A stretch of 11,953 nt of DNA, from positions 1 through 11,953 of the forward strand of contig JBOGJG010000054.1 in the NCBI GenBank assembly GCA_050747825.1. The letters are read 5' to 3'. Source of the DNA: JBOGJG01 sp050747825 (GTDB taxonomy: Bacteria > Acidobacteriota > UBA6911 > RPQK01 > JBOGJG01). The notes beneath the pieces were generated by a model. It saw only the letters and a program-made list of their open reading frames with translations. It did not search any database and was not told the origin of the DNA. Each line of letters begins with the position of its first letter. Positions within the stretch are counted from its first letter, which is position 1. Below, one piece after another: positions 8,941-11,953 of the stretch. The translations under genes and the position numbers were made by a program.

Positions 8941-9206
8941 CTACGGAGCACCCTCTGAATCGAGTTCCTGTTTCGTCACTTCTCGAAGAGAAAAGCTCCG
9001 GGGTGACTCTTGGCTTCGCAGGCGCAGGAACTCCGCTAATTAGTGCCTTTTGCTGCGCTGCGGCGTTGCCAAGCATCCTGTGAACTTGAGAAAGCATATA
9101 GTACGCAACCTCGTCCTGCGGGTTCAGCGTGGTGACTTTTCGGATATGGGGCAGCGCCAGGTCAGGCTTGCCCAGGGTGATCAGCACCCGTCCCATTCCT
9201 ATCTGA
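8941..9206 (-). pseudogene. 3' part of TPR-protein gene cut by the IS element
   Basis: Read on the minus strand this continues the TPR protein beyond the insertion sequence: QIGMGRVLITLGKPDLALP, then a helix pair (NPQDEVAYYMLSQVHRMLGN) and AAQQKAL. An apparent 4-bp insertion within CTAATTAG (9036-9043) then shifts the frame. Skipping it gives AEFLRLRSQESPRSF followed by SLREVTKQELDSEGAP and a TAG stop at 8943-8941, a C-terminus I recognise as typical of acidobacterial TPR proteins of this type. Read without correction, the frame runs into low-quality sequence down to 8858, inside the regulator gene. The fragment has no start of its own and should be non-functional. It pairs with the fragment at 11061-11450. 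Confidence 0.8.
9202..9206. repeat. Target-site duplication copy, left (TCTGA)
   Basis: TCTGA directly abuts the left terminal repeat of the IS. It matches TCCGA at 11061-11065 in four of five positions. Removing one copy together with the IS restores the TPR frame. Confidence 0.65.
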
Positions 9207-9216
9207 CGGATCTTCC
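9207..9216 (+). repeat. IS left terminal inverted repeat
   Basis: CGGATCTTCC is the exact reverse complement of 11051-11060. Its outer edge is fixed by the adjacent target duplication and by exact restoration of the interrupted TPR frame. Confidence 0.8.
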
Positions 9217-9327
9217 CATAAATTTAGGTAAGTAATCCCTTGATGAGTAAAGGATTAGGTCCAGTTTGGGCCATTATTAGTACCCATGTAATAAGAAGTA
9301 GTGCTCAGCTTTTTATTTAAATAGGTA

Positions 9328-9356
9328 TTGATATATCGTCGGCTATTTATGATAGT
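9328..9356 (+). promoter_or_regulatory. Transposase promoter candidate
   Basis: TTGATA at 9328-9333 (5 of 6 to consensus) and GATAGT at 9351-9356 (4 of 6) are separated by 17 bp. Transcription would then start near 9363, within a few bases of the ATG at 9365, giving a leaderless message. This agrees with the lack of a Shine-Dalgarno sequence before the transposase. Confidence 0.4.
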
Positions 9357-9364
9357 ATGTAGCC

Positions 9365-10969
9365 ATGTATATCGAGAGCGTCCCCAACCGCAACTCGCCC
9401 CCCGCCATCCTCTTGCGCGAATCGGTGCGCGAGGGGGCCCAAGTGCGCAAGCGCACCCTGGCCAATCTCTCGGCCTGGGCGCCGGCGCGCGTGGAAGCCT
9501 TACGGCGCGCCTTGCGCGGAGACTTCGACCAGCTGAGCGGCGTCGAGCCCACCTGCGGGCCCGTCTATGGCGTGCTCTACGCCCTGAAAGCCGTGGCCGA
9601 CGCGCTCGGCCTCAGTGCGGTCCTGGGCCGACAGCGGACTGGAAAGCTGGGTTTGTTTTTGATCCTGGCTCGAGTCGCCCTCCAGGGTTCGCGTCTGTCG
9701 GCGGTGCGTTGGGCCCGCGATCACGCCGTCGTCGAGGTGTTGGGCTTGGGTGCCTTTGATGAAGACGACCTGTATGGGGCTTTGGAGGATTTAGGGGCGC
9801 GCCAGGAACAGATCGAACAGCGTTTGTACGCCCGCTATGTGAAAGGCCGAGCCGAGCCCCCGATCTTGTTTCTGTACGACGTCACGAGCACCTACCTGGA
9901 AGGAGAGCACAACGAGTTGGCCGAATTTGGCTACAACCGGGACGGCAAGCGGGGGAAGCTGCAGATCGTGGTGGGATTGTTGACGGATGCCGAGGGAGAG
10001 CCACTGGCCGTGCGCGTCTTTTCGGGAAGCAGGGCCGATCCGACCACGGTCGCCGATCAGATTGAGATTTTGAAAAAGCGCTTTCAGGTCGAGGTGGTGG
10101 TCTTCGTGGGAGATCGAGGGATGATCAAGTCGACGGGCAAGGCCGCACTCAGTGCGGCCGGGATGCGCTACATTACGGCCCTAACCGATCCGCAAATCCG
10201 CAAGCTGCTTAAGCGGGGAACCTTGCAGTTGGGTCTGTTTGAGGAAAAGATCTGCGAGGTGGAAGCGGACCGGCTGCGCTACATCTTGCGCAAAAACGAA
10301 GCAGAGGCCCGCGAAGAGGAGCACCGGCGGGAAGACAAGCTGGCGAAACTGGAAACCAAAATTGCGGCCCGCAATGCCCAGGTGAGCGCTTCGCCGCGCT
10401 GCCAACCGGAAGCGGGGCGGCGACAACTGCGAGAATGGGTCCAGCGGTATAAATTGGCCGCCTTCGTCGCGCTCGAGCTGGACGAACGCAAGCTGCGCCT
10501 GGCGATCGATGAGGCGGCCCGGGAGCAAGCCGGCGAATTGGCCGGTTGTTACGTGATTGAAACGGATGTTCCGAAACCCTTCTTGGAGGCCCAGACCGCC
10601 CATGATCGCTACAAAGACTTAGGCCATTTGGAGCAGGAACTGCGCACGCTGAAGACCGGTCTGCTGGAGATTCGTCCGGTCTTTGTGCGCAAGGAAGCGC
10701 GTACCCGCGGGCACGTGTTCGTCTGCTTTCTGGCGTTGAAAATCAGCCGGGAAATGCACAAGCGCCTGGCCCGGGTCTTTGGGGCCACCGACGCCGACCG
10801 GTATGCCGTGACGCTGAAGGACGCTTTGGCCGCCTTGCATCGACTGTGTTTGACGATCTACCCGGTGAAAGAGAACGTGGCCGTCCCCGTGCTGCCGCGG
10901 CCCGACGAGACTCAAACCAAGATCCTCGAAGCGTTGAACGTGCCTCTCCCCAAGAAGTCGAAAATGTAG
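9365..10969 (+). CDS. IS1634-family DDE transposase
   Basis: This intact 534-residue protein catalyses cut-and-paste movement of the surrounding element. RNase H-like DDE landmarks are visible: D172 in FLYDVTSTYLEG (169-180), D250 in VVFVGDRGMIKS (245-256) and E423 in YKDLGHLEQELRTLK (416-430), followed by IRPVFVRKEARTRGHVFVCFLAL, the typical C-terminal end of the fold. Between D250 and E423 lies a long insertion with a charged, helical stretch (about 311-340), as in IS4-superfamily enzymes. No stop or frameshift interrupts it, and all three catalytic positions are present, so the element may still be active. ATG at 9365 is the first start of the frame and gives the usual N-terminus (MYIESVPNRN); there is no clear ribosome binding site, which may reflect leaderless translation. 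Confidence 0.93.
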   Translation: MYIESVPNRNSPPAILLRESVREGAQVRKRTLANLSAWAPARVEALRRALRGDFDQLSGVEPTCGPVYGVLYALKAVADALGLSAVLGRQRTGKLGLFLILARVALQGSRLSAVRWARDHAVVEVLGLGAFDEDDLYGALEDLGARQEQIEQRLYARYVKGRAEPPILFLYDVTSTYLEGEHNELAEFGYNRDGKRGKLQIVVGLLTDAEGEPLAVRVFSGSRADPTTVADQIEILKKRFQVEVVVFVGDRGMIKSTGKAALSAAGMRYITALTDPQIRKLLKRGTLQLGLFEEKICEVEADRLRYILRKNEAEAREEEHRREDKLAKLETKIAARNAQVSASPRCQPEAGRRQLREWVQRYKLAAFVALELDERKLRLAIDEAAREQAGELAGCYVIETDVPKPFLEAQTAHDRYKDLGHLEQELRTLKTGLLEIRPVFVRKEARTRGHVFVCFLALKISREMHKRLARVFGATDADRYAVTLKDALAALHRLCLTIYPVKENVAVPVLPRPDETQTKILEALNVPLPKKSKM

Positions 10970-11050
10970 ACAGGAGCGGCGCCTTCTCTTTTCGCCCCTA
11001 ACTTCTTGGCTGTTTCTCACTTAAGGTCCAACGTTCGCTTACGCTTAAAA

Positions 11051-11060
11051 GGAAGATCCG
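11051..11060 (-). repeat. IS right terminal inverted repeat
   Basis: GGAAGATCCG is the exact reverse complement of 9207-9216. It is followed directly by the target duplication copy TCCGA. Confidence 0.8.
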
Positions 11061-11065
11061 TCCGA
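11061..11065. repeat. Target-site duplication copy, right (TCCGA)
   Basis: TCCGA adjoins the right IS terminus and differs from the left copy TCTGA at the central base only. With either copy retained the protein joins as EEA-(R/Q)-IGMGRVL, the spacing expected for a TPR helix. Confidence 0.65.
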
Positions 11066-11450
11066 GCTTCCTCAAAATCAGGATAATGTTTGAGAGCAAC
11101 TTCAAAAAACTGATGTGCTTTGTCGAGCTGTCCCCACTTGCGATGGATTTCTGCCAGTTCGTAAGCCGCATTGGCATTGGTGGGATCCAGTTGAAGCTCC
11201 TGCTCGAATGCCTGGGATGCTTCCGCTTGCAACTCCCGGCGCGAATTGGACTGCTGCGAAAGCGAGAGAAGCGCTCGACCCAGGCGGAAATGGACCCCTG
11301 TCCGGCCCGGGTCGAGTGCGAGTACCTTGCGGTATTCTCTGATTGCAAGCTCATGGTGCCCCTGACTTTCGTACATATCTCCTGCGGCCTGATGCATCCA
11401 AACGGAATCGGGCGCCAGCTCTGAAAGTTTCTGCATCGTAAACTCGTCGG
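11061..11450 (-). pseudogene. 5'-truncated TPR-protein fragment, upstream of the IS
   Basis: This minus-strand fragment holds about three tetratricopeptide repeats, protein-protein interaction helix pairs. Visible are LSELAPDSVWMHQAAGDMYE with HHELAIREYRKVLALDP, then VHFRLGRALLSLSQQ with EASQAFEQELQLDP, then NANAAYELAEIHRKWGQLDK with FFEVALKHYPDFEEA. It stops at the insertion sequence and continues at 9206. The 5' end is missing: homology begins near ATG at 11436, where the sequence switches from a sulfotransferase remnant in another frame. Without the N-terminal half and with the IS inside, it is very unlikely to be functional. The wording of the repeats is like that of large TPR proteins in Acidobacteriota, which is an impression rather than a search result. 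Confidence 0.8.
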
Positions 11451-11603
11451 CGTATGCGAGTTCATCGCATCCACGAAATACCAGCTTCCCGGTTGCGCGT
11501 GGTCGGGACCGCTTCCCGCGAACGAATAGCCGAACGCGTTGGCGAGCTCGTAGAGCAGATGGGTGCCGCTCTTCGGAATCGAGATGACGAAGAGCGCAAC
11601 GCG
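11447..11603 (-). pseudogene. Sulfotransferase N-terminal fragment with PAPS-binding loop
   Basis: In the minus frame of GTT at 11600-11598 the sequence reads RVALFVISIPKSGTHLLYEL, then ANAFGYSFAGSGPDHAQPGSW and YFVDAMNSHTP. IPKSGTHLL is the P-loop-like motif that binds the 5'-phosphosulfate of PAPS in cytosolic and carbohydrate sulfotransferases. Only about 52 residues of the domain are present, against roughly 250 in a full enzyme, and no start codon precedes them: a TAA at 11627-11625 closes the frame upstream with no ATG, GTG or TTG in between. It is a truncated gene remnant sandwiched between a transposase fragment and a TPR fragment. The frame differs from both neighbours, so it cannot be part of one fusion protein without frameshifts. 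Confidence 0.7.
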
Positions 11604-11953
11604 CCACGCGCGGATAACGCTCCTTTAATCGGCCGATGGCTTGATGGATCTTCTCTGGATTTTTCAACCGTCCCTTGGCCACCCGCTGCTGGAGCTTGGT
11701 CAGATCCGCGACCAATTTTCCTTCGTGCTTTTCTCGAATCGCCCGGTCTTTTTCTTCCCGGCCTTCGCTGCGGCAGAGGATGTAGACGACGTCTCCTTTC
11801 TGCTGACGCTTGATTTCGACGCGCGACTTTTTCTGGAAGGGATTGTGAGGCGAGGGGGGGCGCACGACTTCCTCCCAGCCGTCGTCGTTTTCCAGTTCAT
11901 CCAGCCATTCGTTTCGTTCTGTCTGCCGTCCCGCCACCAGATAGTGCAACCCG
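11599..11953 (-). pseudogene. Fragment of a second IS4/IS1634-type transposase
   Basis: The minus frame is open from the window edge and reads HYLVAGRQTERNEWLDELEN, a VEIKRQQKGDVVYILCRSEG stretch, then REEKDRAIREKHEGKLVADL and KGRLKNPEKIHQAIGRLKE to RYPRVAR. This is the middle, charged helical segment of an IS4-superfamily transposase, comparable in position to residues 267-340 of the intact transposase in this window (RYILRKNEAEAREEEHRRED) but clearly divergent, so it stems from another element. Homology stops at about 11599, where the sulfotransferase remnant begins, so the C-terminal catalytic Glu region is absent. Upstream parts may lie beyond the window. The assignment to a precise IS family is uncertain. 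Confidence 0.65.

Larger units (their letters stand above)
9207..11060 (+). mobile_element. Complete IS1634-type insertion sequence, 1854 bp
   Basis: The element is bounded by perfect 10-bp inverted repeats, CGGATCTTCC at 9207-9216 and GGAAGATCCG at 11051-11060; the match extends two further bases outward into flanking sequence by chance or by partial conservation. Inside each end a GTAAG motif recurs at similar depth. It carries one intact transposase (9365-10969), a 158-bp AT-rich leader and an 81-bp tail without other genes. The 5-bp flanking duplication (TCTGA/TCCGA) agrees with the 5-6 bp duplications known for the IS1634 family. It interrupts a TPR-protein gene that runs in the opposite direction. 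Size and single-gene structure fit IS1634, a branch of the IS4 superfamily. Confidence 0.87.

Noticed and set aside
8858..9196. A separate 112-residue TPR gene
   Set aside because: Only the first ~50 residues are TPR; the rest is an out-of-frame tail overlapping the regulator. It is the 3' end of the IS-interrupted gene.
11017..11949. A single 310-residue minus-strand gene
   Set aside because: Its parts match a transposase and a TPR protein, its middle is out of frame for a sulfotransferase remnant, and its last ~15 residues lie inside the IS. Its first codon is a TTG within a frame open to the window edge.
1..11953. CRISPR array, tRNA, rRNA or toxin-antitoxin system
   Set aside because: No regularly spaced repeats, tRNA-like cloverleaf, rRNA segments or small paired genes were seen on either strand.

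Overview
The window looks like a chromosomal segment of a heterotrophic, glycan-degrading Gram-negative bacterium, most likely an Acidobacteriota member of the Solibacter/Bryobacter type. This is an inference from gene content: a large Oar-type TonB-dependent receptor with an N-terminal carboxypeptidase-regulatory-like domain, an exported sulfatase, a DUF1080 protein and TPR proteins of a style common in that phylum. No rRNA, tRNA or marker gene is present to confirm it.

Layout. Positions 1-100 hold a short repeat-bearing stretch that resembles the end of an insertion sequence. Positions 104-2445 (+) carry an exported iduronate-2-sulfatase-like enzyme, split by a +1 frameshift near 950, and then an exported DUF1080 (3-keto-disaccharide hydrolase family) protein. 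Converging on them from the minus strand is a two-gene unit. It consists of an Oar-like outer-membrane receptor (4517-7782), frameshifted in a C5 tract at 7248-7252, and a PHP-like DUF3604 protein (2472-4523) whose start overlaps the receptor stop. A 375-bp control region with a tandem 9-bp repeat (7828-7845) separates the receptor from a divergent DeoR-family repressor (8158-8931). Together these genes read as a small sugar or sulfated-glycan acquisition locus: receptor for uptake, sulfatase and DUF1080 enzyme for periplasmic processing, DeoR for sugar-phosphate-responsive control. The substrate is not readable from the sequence.

Positions 8941-11953 are a graveyard of broken minus-strand genes. 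A TPR-protein gene is split by a complete 1854-bp IS1634-type element (9207-11060) with 10-bp perfect terminal inverted repeats and an imperfect 5-bp target duplication (TCTGA/TCCGA). Removing the element plus one duplication copy restores the TPR reading frame exactly. The TPR 3' part also carries a 4-bp insertion that hides its true C-terminus, which ends at 8941. Upstream, the TPR remnant is fused to a sulfotransferase N-terminal fragment with an intact PAPS-binding loop in another frame, and that in turn to a fragment of a second transposase running off the window edge. The apparent 310-residue reading frame there is therefore a chimera of three gene remnants, not a gene.

I found no CRISPR array, RNA gene or clearly new defence or biosynthetic system. 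The most informative signals are the two frameshifts in locus genes, the reconstructable IS insertion, and the hidden sulfotransferase/TPR/transposase mosaic.
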